Origin: Bacteroidota bacterium
GTDB lineage: Bacteria; Bacteroidota; Bacteroidia; B-17B0; Aurantibacillaceae
Direction of reading: 5' to 3'
NCBI GenBank assembly: GCA_030681615.1
Contig: JAUXSA010000058.1
Location: forward strand, 1-45,509
DNA: 45,509 nt
A program made the position numbers and the translations under genes. The notes below the pieces were generated by a model that did no database searches, was not told the origin of the DNA, and was given only the letters and a program-made list of their open reading frames with translations. Shown piece after piece: positions 24,498 to 34,652 of the stretch (its first letter is position 1; each line of letters starts with the position of its first letter).

Positions 24498-25817
24498 CTA
24501 AAATTTGTTAATTAAAGATAGTAATTCTTTCCGCTTCTCAAAAAGTTCATTGTAAAGCTTTTTATTCCTGGCTATTCTAAACAAGCCAAGTGTTTTCTTT
24601 TTAAACGGATGGTAGTATAAACTTATCCATCCACAAGCTATTAATACAGCGCAAATAAATAATGGTGGAAAAATAGTTTCTGAAAAAAAATAACTTATAA
24701 CAAACCACAAAACATAATTGAGCATAAAAAATATCATACCTAATGCAATGGCAAATGAGGAGTAAAATTCTTTGTTCTTGACAATTTTCCGGGCTAGTTT
24801 TTCGGTAAGTAAATAAGGCAAATAATTACCAATTAACGCAACAATAAAAATAGGCATACCCAGTATCAATAAAAATGTTCTGCAAATTAAATGCAGGGCA
24901 GACTGTTTATGTTTTTGTCGCGGACTAATTAACCAATCCCTTAAATTATTTTTTTTGAGTAGGTCAAAATATTCTTTTGCCTTTGTTTTAAATTCCGAAA
25001 GTATTTCAGGGCATTCACCTTCTGCTGTATTCACTTTTTCGGTAAGTTCTTTCAATACCGTAAAATCGTTATACATATCCCTAAAAGTTAAGCCGCGTTC
25101 TTTTAAAATATCTTTTTTACATAAGATCTCCACCTGGTAAACGGCTTCATCATTTTGGGGGTTATTAATGTGGGTAATAAGCTCCTTCATTTTTGGAGCC
25201 AGAATTTGTAGAAAGTTATTATTGGCTTTGGCCTGGTTTTCCTTGTATTCTGCAATAAAATCTTTTACAGGAATAGGCTCGCCCACATTATAAAAAACAG
25301 TGCTTCTAAATTTATCGGGTTGGCTGTAATTAATTCCTACCGGTAAAACTGTTAAATCGTTATTTTCGCCCAAATACTCGTATGCACCAAAAATCATGCG
25401 GCTAACGCCTTTTTTAAGGGGTCTAAGACGTCTTTCCTGAACGCATAACCCCTCTCCAAAAACAATAATTTTAGAATTCTTCTTTAAAAGGGCGTTAACC
25501 ATACTGTAGGCCTCATCGTTTTTCTTTAAGCCCTCGCGGCCTCCATCCTGAATCCTGAAAATGGGCACAATGCCCAGTGTGTTTAAGAACCAGGCTACCA
25601 AGCCGGGTTTAAATGCATCGCCCCTGGCAAGGTATCTGACCTTTAAAGGAAAGCTAAGATGGGTAATTAAAATAGGATCGGTAAAAGCATTGGGATGATT
25701 CATGGCAATTATAACCGGACCCTTAACTTGTATATTTTTAATATTCCGGCCCTGAATTCTTTTATAGAAAACAACTAAAACAAAACTTATCCAATATCTT
25801 AAAATGTGCCAGATCAT
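24498..25817 (-). CDS. PlsC-like 1-acylglycerol-phosphate acyltransferase-family membrane protein
   Basis: 439 residues. The acyltransferase domain is residues about 15-215. Motif I is IIAMNHPNAFTDPIL, with N40, H41 and D47 forming the HxxxxxD-type catalytic pair. A block GIVPIFRIQDGG and the motif III IIVFGEGLCVQERRLRPLKK follow. The C-terminal half adds three or more transmembrane helices (about 310-400). The family transfers acyl groups to glycerophosphate-like acceptors; the acceptor here is unknown, and the long membrane-bound C-terminal half is more like uncharacterised Bacteroidota members than PlsC itself. It may share a transcript with the DUF3108 gene. Confidence 0.9.
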   Translation of the reverse strand: MIWHILRYWISFVLVVFYKRIQGRNIKNIQVKGPVIIAMNHPNAFTDPILITHLSFPLKVRYLARGDAFKPGLVAWFLNTLGIVPIFRIQDGGREGLKKNDEAYSMVNALLKKNSKIIVFGEGLCVQERRLRPLKKGVSRMIFGAYEYLGENNDLTVLPVGINYSQPDKFRSTVFYNVGEPIPVKDFIAEYKENQAKANNNFLQILAPKMKELITHINNPQNDEAVYQVEILCKKDILKERGLTFRDMYNDFTVLKELTEKVNTAEGECPEILSEFKTKAKEYFDLLKKNNLRDWLISPRQKHKQSALHLICRTFLLILGMPIFIVALIGNYLPYLLTEKLARKIVKNKEFYSSFAIALGMIFFMLNYVLWFVISYFFSETIFPPLFICAVLIACGWISLYYHPFKKKTLGLFRIARNKKLYNELFEKRKELLSLINKF

Positions 25818-25951
25818 CTATAAAAAATATTGCCTAAAAATACTCTAATTTTCGACACTAAATTCTTAATATGTTGTTAGTAAAATTAACACATTTTTGT
25901 AGCCTATAATCCGCATTTTTTCAGTATATTTAAAGGATAATTAAAAAATAA

Positions 25952-27919
<1,968 letters not shown>

Positions 27920-27929
27920 TTAAATTTTT

Positions 27930-28385
27930 ATGCAGTCAAAAGCAACCACTGTAGATCAATATTTAAAAGAGCTTGCTGAAGACAGAAGAGCAGCGATGAC
28001 GGAATTACGAAAAGTAATTTTAAAAAATCTGCCAAAAGGTTTTAAAGAAGAGATGGGTTACGGCATGATGGGATACGTTGTGCCGCACTCTAAATATCCT
28101 GATGGTTATCATTGTGATCCTGCGCAGGCACTGCCATTTATGAGCATAGCCTCACAAAAGAATTTTATTGCTGTTTACCATATGGGTATTTATGCTGATC
28201 CAAAATTATTAAAATGGTTTACTGAAGAATATGCTAAACAAGCAAAAGGTAAATTGGATATGGGAAAAAGCTGTATTCGTTTTAAAAAGCCCGATCAGAT
28301 TCCTTTTAAATTAATTGGTGAACTCGCTTCTAAAATGACCACCGATGATTGGATCAAACTGTATGAGAAGAATTTGAAGCGGTAA
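27930..28385 (+). CDS. DUF1801 domain protein
   Basis: 151 residues matching the DUF1801/YdhG-like fold: VDQYLKELAEDRRAAMTELR, PKGFKEEMGYGMMGYVVPHS, FMSIASQKNFIAVYHMGIYA, KSCIRFKKPDQIPFKLIGEL. The family binds small hydrophobic ligands by structure prediction, but has no agreed function. It lies 10 bp after gyrB, so the two share a transcript, although no functional link is known. A strong terminator (28418-28450) follows. Confidence 0.93.
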   Translation: MQSKATTVDQYLKELAEDRRAAMTELRKVILKNLPKGFKEEMGYGMMGYVVPHSKYPDGYHCDPAQALPFMSIASQKNFIAVYHMGIYADPKLLKWFTEEYAKQAKGKLDMGKSCIRFKKPDQIPFKLIGELASKMTTDDWIKLYEKNLKR

Positions 28386-28417
28386 GACCCCAAGATCTTT
28401 TATAAAACTTGAAATAT

Positions 28418-28450
28418 AAAATGCTTATCTTAGGGTAGGCATTTTTTTTT
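28418..28450 (+). terminator. Strong rho-independent terminator after gyrB-DUF1801
   Basis: AAAATGCTTATC-TTAG-GGTAGGCATTTT, a 12-bp stem with three G-T wobbles and a tetraloop, followed by a run of ten or more T. The T-run ends inside the only possible start codon (TTG at 28450) of the next gene. Confidence 0.88.
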
Positions 28451-29433
28451 TGATCTCAAATAAAACCATATTTATTTCACCGCTCGATTGGGGTTTAGGC
28501 CATGCCACGCGCTGCGTGCCGATCATTAAAGAATTAAGCGCGAACAACAAAGTAATTATTGGTACAAGTGCTTTGAACAGAAGTTTTTTTGATAATTATT
28601 TCCCGCAGCTTCAAAAAATAAATTTGCCATCGTACAATATTCGTTACTCAAAAAATTTACCGGTTTGGCTAAAAATTTTGTTGCAATGGCCAAAAATTAA
28701 TGCGGTAATTAATGAAGAAAAAAAGATACTCGAGCAAATTATTGTTGAACATAAGATCGATCTCGTGATAAGTGATAACCGTTTTGGTTTGCACAATAAA
28801 AATGTAGAAAGTATTTTTATTACACATCAATTAAATGTGCAGTCGCCACTTTTTTTAGGCCTGGCCAATAAAAAGAATAAAGAATATATTCACCAATTTA
28901 ATAAAGTTTGGGTACCTGATCATAAGAACGAGAACAAGCGCTTGTCAGGCCGGTTAAGCAATTCAGAGGATATTAAAATTCCGGTAGAATACATCGGACC
29001 AAAAAGTGCACTAAACGAAATTGAAATAAATTCTTCGGGCGAAGAAAAATGTGATCTCTTAATTTTGCTTTCAGGTGTTGAACCTCAGCGCAGTGTTTTG
29101 GAAAATAAATTGCTCGAAAAATTTAAAAATTCATCAAAAAAAATTATTTTGGTGCGGGGAAGCAACAATGAATTTAATGGGGTAAATAAAAATATCCATG
29201 TATTTAACTTTGCCTTTGACGGTGAATTAAAAAAATTGATTTTAGGCGCTGAAACTGTCATTTGTAGAAGCGGTTATAGTACATTAATGGATCTTTACCT
29301 CTTAAATAAGAAAAAAATAATTTTAATTCCAACGCCGGGTCAACCAGAACAAGAATATTTAGCGGAATATTGGAAAGAAAAATTTGGCGCCTTAACTTTT
29401 TCGCAAAATAATTTAAGCCAGTTGGTTGTTTAA
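28450..29433 (+). CDS. Glycosyltransferase of the MurG/GT28-like type
   Basis: 327 residues. The N-terminus IFISPLDWGLGHATRCVPII is a GT-B donor-domain opening, and near the C-terminus LILGAETVICRSGYSTLMDL and KKIILIPTPGQPEQEYLAEY match the GT28 sugar-nucleotide-binding half. The acceptor is not visible. The start is a TTG that overlaps the terminator T-run, and no ATG or GTG exists in frame before the first strand, so an unusual start or an attenuation arrangement is likely. The 3' end is 1 bp from the convergent ferredoxin reductase gene. Confidence 0.88.
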   Translation: MISNKTIFISPLDWGLGHATRCVPIIKELSANNKVIIGTSALNRSFFDNYFPQLQKINLPSYNIRYSKNLPVWLKILLQWPKINAVINEEKKILEQIIVEHKIDLVISDNRFGLHNKNVESIFITHQLNVQSPLFLGLANKKNKEYIHQFNKVWVPDHKNENKRLSGRLSNSEDIKIPVEYIGPKSALNEIEINSSGEEKCDLLILLSGVEPQRSVLENKLLEKFKNSSKKIILVRGSNNEFNGVNKNIHVFNFAFDGELKKLILGAETVICRSGYSTLMDLYLLNKKKIILIPTPGQPEQEYLAEYWKEKFGALTFSQNNLSQLVV

Positions 29434-29434
29434 A

Positions 29435-30445
29435 TTAAAACTGATGAACACCTTGGACAGTGGTATATTTCATGGTATACTTAACGCCTGGGTTCATGTA
29501 TTTATAAGCGCTGTGGCTCATTAAAGCCGCTTCATGAAAACCACAAAGTATCAGTTTTAATTTATTTTTATAGGTGTTAATATCGCCAATTGCGTAAATG
29601 CCCGGAACGTTAGTACTGTAATCATCAGTATTAACTTCAATAGCATTTTTGTCAAGGTTTAAACCCCAATTTTCGATTGGCCCTAATTTTGGGCTCAGGC
29701 CAAACAATGGAATTAAATGATCAGTAACAATAGTATTTTTTTCTTGTGTTTTTGAATTAATAAGTTCAACCGATTCAAGATGCTCTGTACCAGAAACCGA
29801 TAAAATATTTGTATTCAATAATAATTTTATTTTTCCTGAAGTGCTTAAAGCCATTACTTTTGCAACACTATCTGGCGCCCCTCTAAAACTTTCGCTGCGA
29901 TGCACTAAAGTTAATTCACTGCAAACATCACTTAAAAAAATGGCCCAATCCAGCGCGCTATCGCCACCACCTGCAATTATCATTTTTTTATTGCGGTATT
30001 TTTCCGGATCAAGGATCATATAATTTACCCCTTTTCCGTTCTCAAATTTTTCTAATCCGGTTATTTCGGGTTTACGAGGCTCAAAACAACCTAACCCACC
30101 TGCAATTACAACTACTTTTGCCTGAATTTGCGTACCCATATTAGTTGTAAGCAAAAAATCGGCTTCGCCACGTTTCTCTAGTGTTTCAATACGTTCGCCT
30201 AGAGTAAAGCCGGGTTTAAAAGGTTCGGCTTGTTTCATTAAATTTTCTATCAATTCCTGCGCAAGAATGCTTGGAAATCCAGGAATATCATAAATGGGTT
30301 TTTTTGGATAAATTTCCGATAGTTGGCCGCCTACCTGGGGTAAATAATCCACTAAATGACAACGCATTTTTAATAACCCCGCTTCAAAAATGGCGAATAA
30401 TCCTACTGGTCCCGCGCCTACTATAAGTAAATCTGTATTGATCAT
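29435..30445 (-). CDS. Ferredoxin/flavodoxin-NADP+ reductase, thioredoxin-reductase-like type
   Basis: 336 residues. FAD binding is at G10-G15 (IVGAGPVGLFAI), NADP binding at about 158-168 (IIAGGGDSALDWAI), and the C-terminal FAD segment is GIYAIGDINTY. The CxxC disulfide of thioredoxin reductase is absent, which with the length and the C-terminal extension points to the YumC/ferredoxin-NADP reductase type 2 group. It probably passes electrons between NADPH and ferredoxin or flavodoxin. It converges on the glycosyltransferase gene with a 1-bp gap. Confidence 0.93.
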   Translation of the reverse strand: MINTDLLIVGAGPVGLFAIFEAGLLKMRCHLVDYLPQVGGQLSEIYPKKPIYDIPGFPSILAQELIENLMKQAEPFKPGFTLGERIETLEKRGEADFLLTTNMGTQIQAKVVVIAGGLGCFEPRKPEITGLEKFENGKGVNYMILDPEKYRNKKMIIAGGGDSALDWAIFLSDVCSELTLVHRSESFRGAPDSVAKVMALSTSGKIKLLLNTNILSVSGTEHLESVELINSKTQEKNTIVTDHLIPLFGLSPKLGPIENWGLNLDKNAIEVNTDDYSTNVPGIYAIGDINTYKNKLKLILCGFHEAALMSHSAYKYMNPGVKYTMKYTTVQGVHQF

Positions 30446-30524
30446 TTTAAATTTGCGTAAAGGTAAGATTTTTGCCCAAGTGTTAAAACCAAAATTTTAT
30501 TAAAAGAGTTTAAATTTTTTTATA

Positions 30525-30532
30525 TATCTTTA
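30525..30532 (+). promoter_or_regulatory. Possible -7 promoter box (TATCTTTA)
   Basis: TATCTTTA lies 23 bp before the ATG at 30556 in an AT-rich leader. No clear TTTG occurs at 19 bp upstream, so only the -7 half is supported. Confidence 0.35.
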
Positions 30533-30555
30533 ATCCTTAAATAAAAAATTAAAAC

Positions 30556-32742
30556 ATGAAAAAAACATTACTCTCAATTTTCGGAGCTCTTGCAGTGAGT
30601 TCTGCAATAGGCCAGGCGAGTGCCAGTTGGTCAATAACTCAAAATGCTGCATGGCCAAAGGTTTCAACCGGTGTTAGATTGCTTAGTGCAGTTGATGCAA
30701 ACGTGGTTTGGGCTCATGGTTATGATGGAACTGCACCAAGCAGAAATTATAGTTGGTTCACAAGAACGATCAACGGCGGTACCACTTGGGCTTCTGGTAA
30801 CATTTATTCAAGTTCGGTTACTCCTATCGTTGGAGATACCAATTCATTTAAAATTGCAAGTATGGAAGGCGTTGATGCCAATACATGCTGGGTTGCTTCT
30901 TATTTAAAAGCAGGCCAAAATAAAGGTGCTATTCACAGAACCTCTAACGGTGGTGTTTCATGGCAAAACATGACTGCAGCAGGAATGTATACCAATGCAG
31001 CATCTTTTTGTAATATCGTAACTTTTGTTACACCATTAATTGGTATTACAATGGGCGATCCACATCCTGGAATTGCTAATGAATATGAGATCTGGAGAAC
31101 TACAGACGGTGGTAACACATGGTCTTTAGTACCAGGAGCTAATATTCCAAATCCATCATCTGCAAATGAATTTGGTTTAACAGGTGTTTACACAAAATTA
31201 GGTTCAAATAACATTTGGTTTGGTACTAACGAAGGACGTATCTTCCGTTCAACTGATGCAGGTTTAACATGGAATGTAAGTACTTTAGATCCATCTTCGG
31301 TTGGAGTTACTGAGATCGCTTTTTCTACTCCTCTAAATGGTTACGCCTGGATCTTTGATGCTTCTCAAGCTTTAGCACAATATAATACAACTGATGGTGG
31401 TATTAACTGGACATTAATTCCTGCAATTGATCCAAACCTTGGTTTAAATAATATGGGAGCAATTCCGGGAACATCTGATTATGCTTCTTGCGGCGCAGGA
31501 ACAACAAACCAGATAATTTCATACTCTTCAAACGCTGGTGTTACATGGACAGATTGGGGTTCAACAACTATTCAATACTTAACTGTTGATTTCGTAAATA
31601 ATACAACCGGCTGGGCTGGTGGATTTAGTGATCCAACTACTGTTGGTATTGGCGGAATTTACAAATATTCTGGTCCTGCAATTACTAGTTCTGCGGCTCC
31701 AACAGCTGCTTTCAGCGCCCCGGTAACATTATGTTTATCTGGTCCAACTGCTAGTACAACTTTAAATAACACTTCTACGGGAAGTCCGGCTCCAACTTAT
31801 TCTTGGACATCGTCTCCTGCGGCTGTTTTTTCTAGTCCTACTGCTTCAAACCCTACTGTAACTTTTGCAACAGCTGGAAATTACACACTTACTTTAACAG
31901 CTACAAATGCTACAGGAACAAACGTTGCAACGCAAGTTGTAGTTGTTCAGGCTTGTACTGCTCCAACAGCTGCTTTTACTGGCGCTGCCAATGCATGTGC
32001 TAAAGTAACTTATACTGTAAATAATACAACTACTGGCGCGCCTGCACCAACTTATAACTGGTCAACAAGCCCTTCTGCAAGCGTTTCTATCTCTAACGCA
32101 AATGCTGCTTCACCATCATTTACATTTGGCGCTTCGGGTGTTTATTCAATTACCGTGCTTGCAACAAATGCTTCAGGAACAAATAGTGCTGTACAAACTA
32201 TAACAGTTGCTCCTTGTCCTCCAAACGTTTCGTTTACTGTACCAGCTATCACTTGTGTAACAACAAACACAGTTAATACAACAAACACTTCTTCTTCTAC
32301 TATCACACCTATTTCTTATACTTGGTCTGCTAGTCCTGCTAACTCAACGCAATTCTCAAATCCAACTGCACCGGCTCCATCAATTAGTTTTACAGCCGCA
32401 GGTATCTACACGATCACTTTAACTGCAGGTAACATTTCAGGTACAGCTGTTACTACTCAAACAATTAACGTTGATCCTTGTGCAGGAGTTCATGAAAACA
32501 GCGGTGCTTTAGCATTTATTAGCGTGTATCCAAATCCAAGTACTGGGGTATTTAGTGTTTCTAATTCGGTAACTAACGATAACATTAATTATACAGTAAC
32601 TAATATTTTAGGATCTACTGTAGTATCAGGTAAATTCAACAACTCTAAAAATGTTGATCTATCTGCTCAGGCAAAAGGTATCTATTTCATTACTTTCGAA
32701 AGCAATGGAAATAAAATAACTAAGAAAATAATTATTGAATAA
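30556..32742 (+). CDS. T9SS-secreted protein with BNR/VPS10-like propeller and three PKD domains
   Basis: 728 residues. The signal peptide is about 1-20. Residues about 25-375 have sortilin/BNR-type propeller repeats (INGGTTWASG, TTDGGNTWSLV, STDAGLTWNV). Three PKD-like domains follow (about 380-468, 470-553, 555-640), each with the Ser/Thr-rich pattern and a closing AGNYTLTLTATN, GVYSITVLATN or AGIYTITLTAGN. About 650-728 is a T9SS type A sorting domain (SVYPNPSTGVFSV to the KKIIIE end). Export to the cell surface or outside is expected. Ligand and enzyme activity are unknown. A strong terminator follows. Confidence 0.93.
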   Translation: MKKTLLSIFGALAVSSAIGQASASWSITQNAAWPKVSTGVRLLSAVDANVVWAHGYDGTAPSRNYSWFTRTINGGTTWASGNIYSSSVTPIVGDTNSFKIASMEGVDANTCWVASYLKAGQNKGAIHRTSNGGVSWQNMTAAGMYTNAASFCNIVTFVTPLIGITMGDPHPGIANEYEIWRTTDGGNTWSLVPGANIPNPSSANEFGLTGVYTKLGSNNIWFGTNEGRIFRSTDAGLTWNVSTLDPSSVGVTEIAFSTPLNGYAWIFDASQALAQYNTTDGGINWTLIPAIDPNLGLNNMGAIPGTSDYASCGAGTTNQIISYSSNAGVTWTDWGSTTIQYLTVDFVNNTTGWAGGFSDPTTVGIGGIYKYSGPAITSSAAPTAAFSAPVTLCLSGPTASTTLNNTSTGSPAPTYSWTSSPAAVFSSPTASNPTVTFATAGNYTLTLTATNATGTNVATQVVVVQACTAPTAAFTGAANACAKVTYTVNNTTTGAPAPTYNWSTSPSASVSISNANAASPSFTFGASGVYSITVLATNASGTNSAVQTITVAPCPPNVSFTVPAITCVTTNTVNTTNTSSSTITPISYTWSASPANSTQFSNPTAPAPSISFTAAGIYTITLTAGNISGTAVTTQTINVDPCAGVHENSGALAFISVYPNPSTGVFSVSNSVTNDNINYTVTNILGSTVVSGKFNNSKNVDLSAQAKGIYFITFESNGNKITKKIIIE

Positions 32743-32759
32743 TTATAATTTAAATTTTT

Positions 32760-32792
32760 AAAAAGGGACCTCACATGAGGTCCCTTTTTTTA
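32760..32792 (+). terminator. Rho-independent terminator after the PKD/T9SS gene
   Basis: AAAAAGGGACCTCA-CA-TGAGGTCCCTTTTT, a 14-bp perfect palindromic stem with T-runs on both sides, 18 bp after the stop. Confidence 0.93.
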
Positions 32793-32805
32793 TGCCTAAA
32801 AATTA

Positions 32806-32841
32806 AACCGCAAATAGAAATTCTACTATCTATTTGCGGTT
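32806..32841. repeat. 12-bp perfect inverted repeat between PKD gene and fmt
   Basis: AACCGCAAATAG and CTATTTGCGGTT with a 12-base loop. It follows the strong terminator by 13 bp and precedes fmt by 69 bp. It has no T-run, so a role as a second terminator is weak; an operator or mRNA stability structure is possible. Confidence 0.6.
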
Positions 32842-32910
32842 ATAGAACAAAAGCAAGTAAATGTTTGTTATTTTTACGCACGTTATAAATGGAAATGAAA
32901 TTACAGTAAA

Positions 32911-33873
32911 ATGAAAATGCGCATTGTTTTTATGGGAACACCTGAGTTTGCTGTTGCAAGCCTTGACGCCTTAATAAAAAACAATTACAATATAGTTGGG
33001 GTTGTTACAGTGCCTGATAAACCCGCTGGCAGAGGGCAACAGTTACAGCAGTCGGCTATTAAAAAATACGCCCTTGAGCACAATTTAAAATTGCTGCAAC
33101 CCGAAAAATTAAAGGACGAAAATTTTATATCAGAATTAAAAGCACTTAAAGCCGATCTGCAATTTGTTGTTGCATTTAGAATGTTGCCAGAAATAGTTTG
33201 GACCATGCCAAAGATGGGCACCTACAATTTGCATGCCTCTTTACTGCCAAAATACAGAGGTGCAGCGCCAATTAACTGGGCCATTATTAACGGCGAAAAA
33301 GAAAGCGGCGTTACTACCTTCAAATTAAAACATGAGATTGATACGGGCAATATTTTGTTTCAGGAAAAAGTGAAGATTGAAGACACAACAACTGCTGGTG
33401 AGCTACACGATACCTTAATGGTAGTTGGCGCCAACCTGATCTTAAAAACGGCCGAAACATTGCAAAAAAGTTTTGAGAGTGGAAAAGAACCGGATTTTTT
33501 ACCGCAACAGGAAAATTTAGTTTGTCATGCGCCAAAAATATTTAAAGAAGATTGTTTGATAGATTGGGCTAAACCCGCGGCTGAAATAAATAACCGGATA
33601 AGAGGCCTATCGCCATACCCTACTGCATACACACGTTTAAAGAACGGAGATGAGACTTTGTTTCTGGTAAAATTGTTTAATTCTAGATTTGAATTAGGTG
33701 AACCTTTTCATCCTAACGGTTCGCTGGTTACCGACAATAAAACTTTTTTGAAAGTTTATTGTGAAGACGGGTTGGTTGAAATTACCGACATTCAGCTTCA
33801 GGGAAAGAAAAGAATAACGATCGCAGAATTTTTAAGAGGCTTTGCTATAAAGGATAAGGCAGTGTTTGTTTGA
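32911..33873 (+). CDS. fmt: Methionyl-tRNA formyltransferase
   Basis: 320 residues. It formylates Met-tRNA(fMet) with 10-formyl-THF. The N-terminal domain opens IVFMGTPEFAVASLDAL and has TVPDKPAGRGQQ and the catalytic block YNLHASLLPKYRGAAPINWA, with N, H and a downstream D in HEIDTGNILFQ as the N-H-D catalytic set. The C-terminal OB-like domain begins near IRGLSPYPTAYTRL. It is slightly longer than the Escherichia coli enzyme. It stands alone, with no def or rsmB neighbour in view. Confidence 0.98.
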   Translation: MKMRIVFMGTPEFAVASLDALIKNNYNIVGVVTVPDKPAGRGQQLQQSAIKKYALEHNLKLLQPEKLKDENFISELKALKADLQFVVAFRMLPEIVWTMPKMGTYNLHASLLPKYRGAAPINWAIINGEKESGVTTFKLKHEIDTGNILFQEKVKIEDTTTAGELHDTLMVVGANLILKTAETLQKSFESGKEPDFLPQQENLVCHAPKIFKEDCLIDWAKPAAEINNRIRGLSPYPTAYTRLKNGDETLFLVKLFNSRFELGEPFHPNGSLVTDNKTFLKVYCEDGLVEITDIQLQGKKRITIAEFLRGFAIKDKAVFV

Positions 33874-34045
33874 TCAATCGATTAACTGGTATAAAACACA
33901 GCGCTTGTAGCTCTTTTAAGCCCTGTAAAACAACAAAAAGATATAGACGAAGCTTAAAAACCCTTTAATAAAGCAGGTTTCAAGGCATATTTATTAACAA
34001 AATGCCGATTTATCAACAAAACAGAGGCTTTTTTATAGAAAACAC

Positions 34046-34075
34046 TTGACAAATACGGTTTTACGTATAAATTTG
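34046..34075 (+). promoter_or_regulatory. Promoter candidate for the HU gene
   Basis: TTG (34046-34048), 19 bases, then TAAATTTG (34068-34075), the full -7 pattern. The first base of the -33 box is C instead of T. The expected transcript start leaves a leader of about 35 bases before the ATG at 34119. Confidence 0.65.
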
Positions 34076-34118
34076 TATTATAATTTTAATTAATTGTTTA
34101 ACCCTAAAAACAAAAAAA

Positions 34119-34400
34119 ATGAACAAAGCAGAATTAATTGATGCAATTGCATCAGGTTCAAAATTAACAAAAGCTGACGCTGGTCGTGCTTTAGATTCTA
34201 CAATCGAAGCTATTCACAAAGCTTTAAAAAAAGGTGATCGTATTGGTTTAGTAGGTTTCGGTTCTTTTACAGTAGCTAAACGTGCTGCTCGTACTGGTCG
34301 TAATCCTCAAACTGGTAAAGAAATTAAAATTGCTGCTAAAAAAGTAGTAAAATTTAAAGCTGGTTCAGATCTTGCTGGTTCAGTTAACAAAGGAAAATAA
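34119..34400 (+). CDS. HU-family DNA-binding protein
   Basis: 93 residues, typical HU/IHF length. It has the dimerisation core [40 protein letters not shown], and the DNA-arm [11 protein letters not shown] with the proline-bearing tip, ending in the usual basic strand. It bends DNA non-specifically as a dimer in the nucleoid. Codons look like those of a highly expressed gene (many GCT, GGT, CGT). It has its own canonical promoter and its own strong terminator. Confidence 0.97.
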   Translation: MNKAELIDAIASGSKLTKADAGRALDSTIEAIHKALKKGDRIGLVGFGSFTVAKRAARTGRNPQTGKEIKIAAKKVVKFKAGSDLAGSVNKGK

Positions 34401-34418
34401 TTGCTTTTGCAATTAAAT

Positions 34419-34450
34419 AAAAAAGCCGCTAAGCAATTAGCGGCTTTTTT
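34419..34450 (+). terminator. Rho-independent terminator after the HU gene
   Basis: AAAAAAGCCGCTAA-GCAA-TTAGCGGCTTTTTT, a 14-bp perfect stem with a tetraloop and a T-run, 18 bp after the stop. Confidence 0.93.
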
Positions 34451-34652
34451 TATTAAAAAAAATTTGCATTTGTAGCATTTTTTTTGTAAATTCGTTAATA
34501 CATCTCCTTATCTAAACAAACCCTAGTTTACTATTGTTAAATTTGATGATTTCATTAAATTAAATTTGCATTGATTTAATGATTTCCCTATTTTAGCCCT
34601 TTAAATTAATTTATTAAACAATTTAAATTTTAAATACCTAAAACCAAATAAC

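Noticed and set aside
29435-30445. Thioredoxin reductase
   Set aside because: The CxxC active-site pair is missing; the sequence fits ferredoxin-NADP reductase instead.
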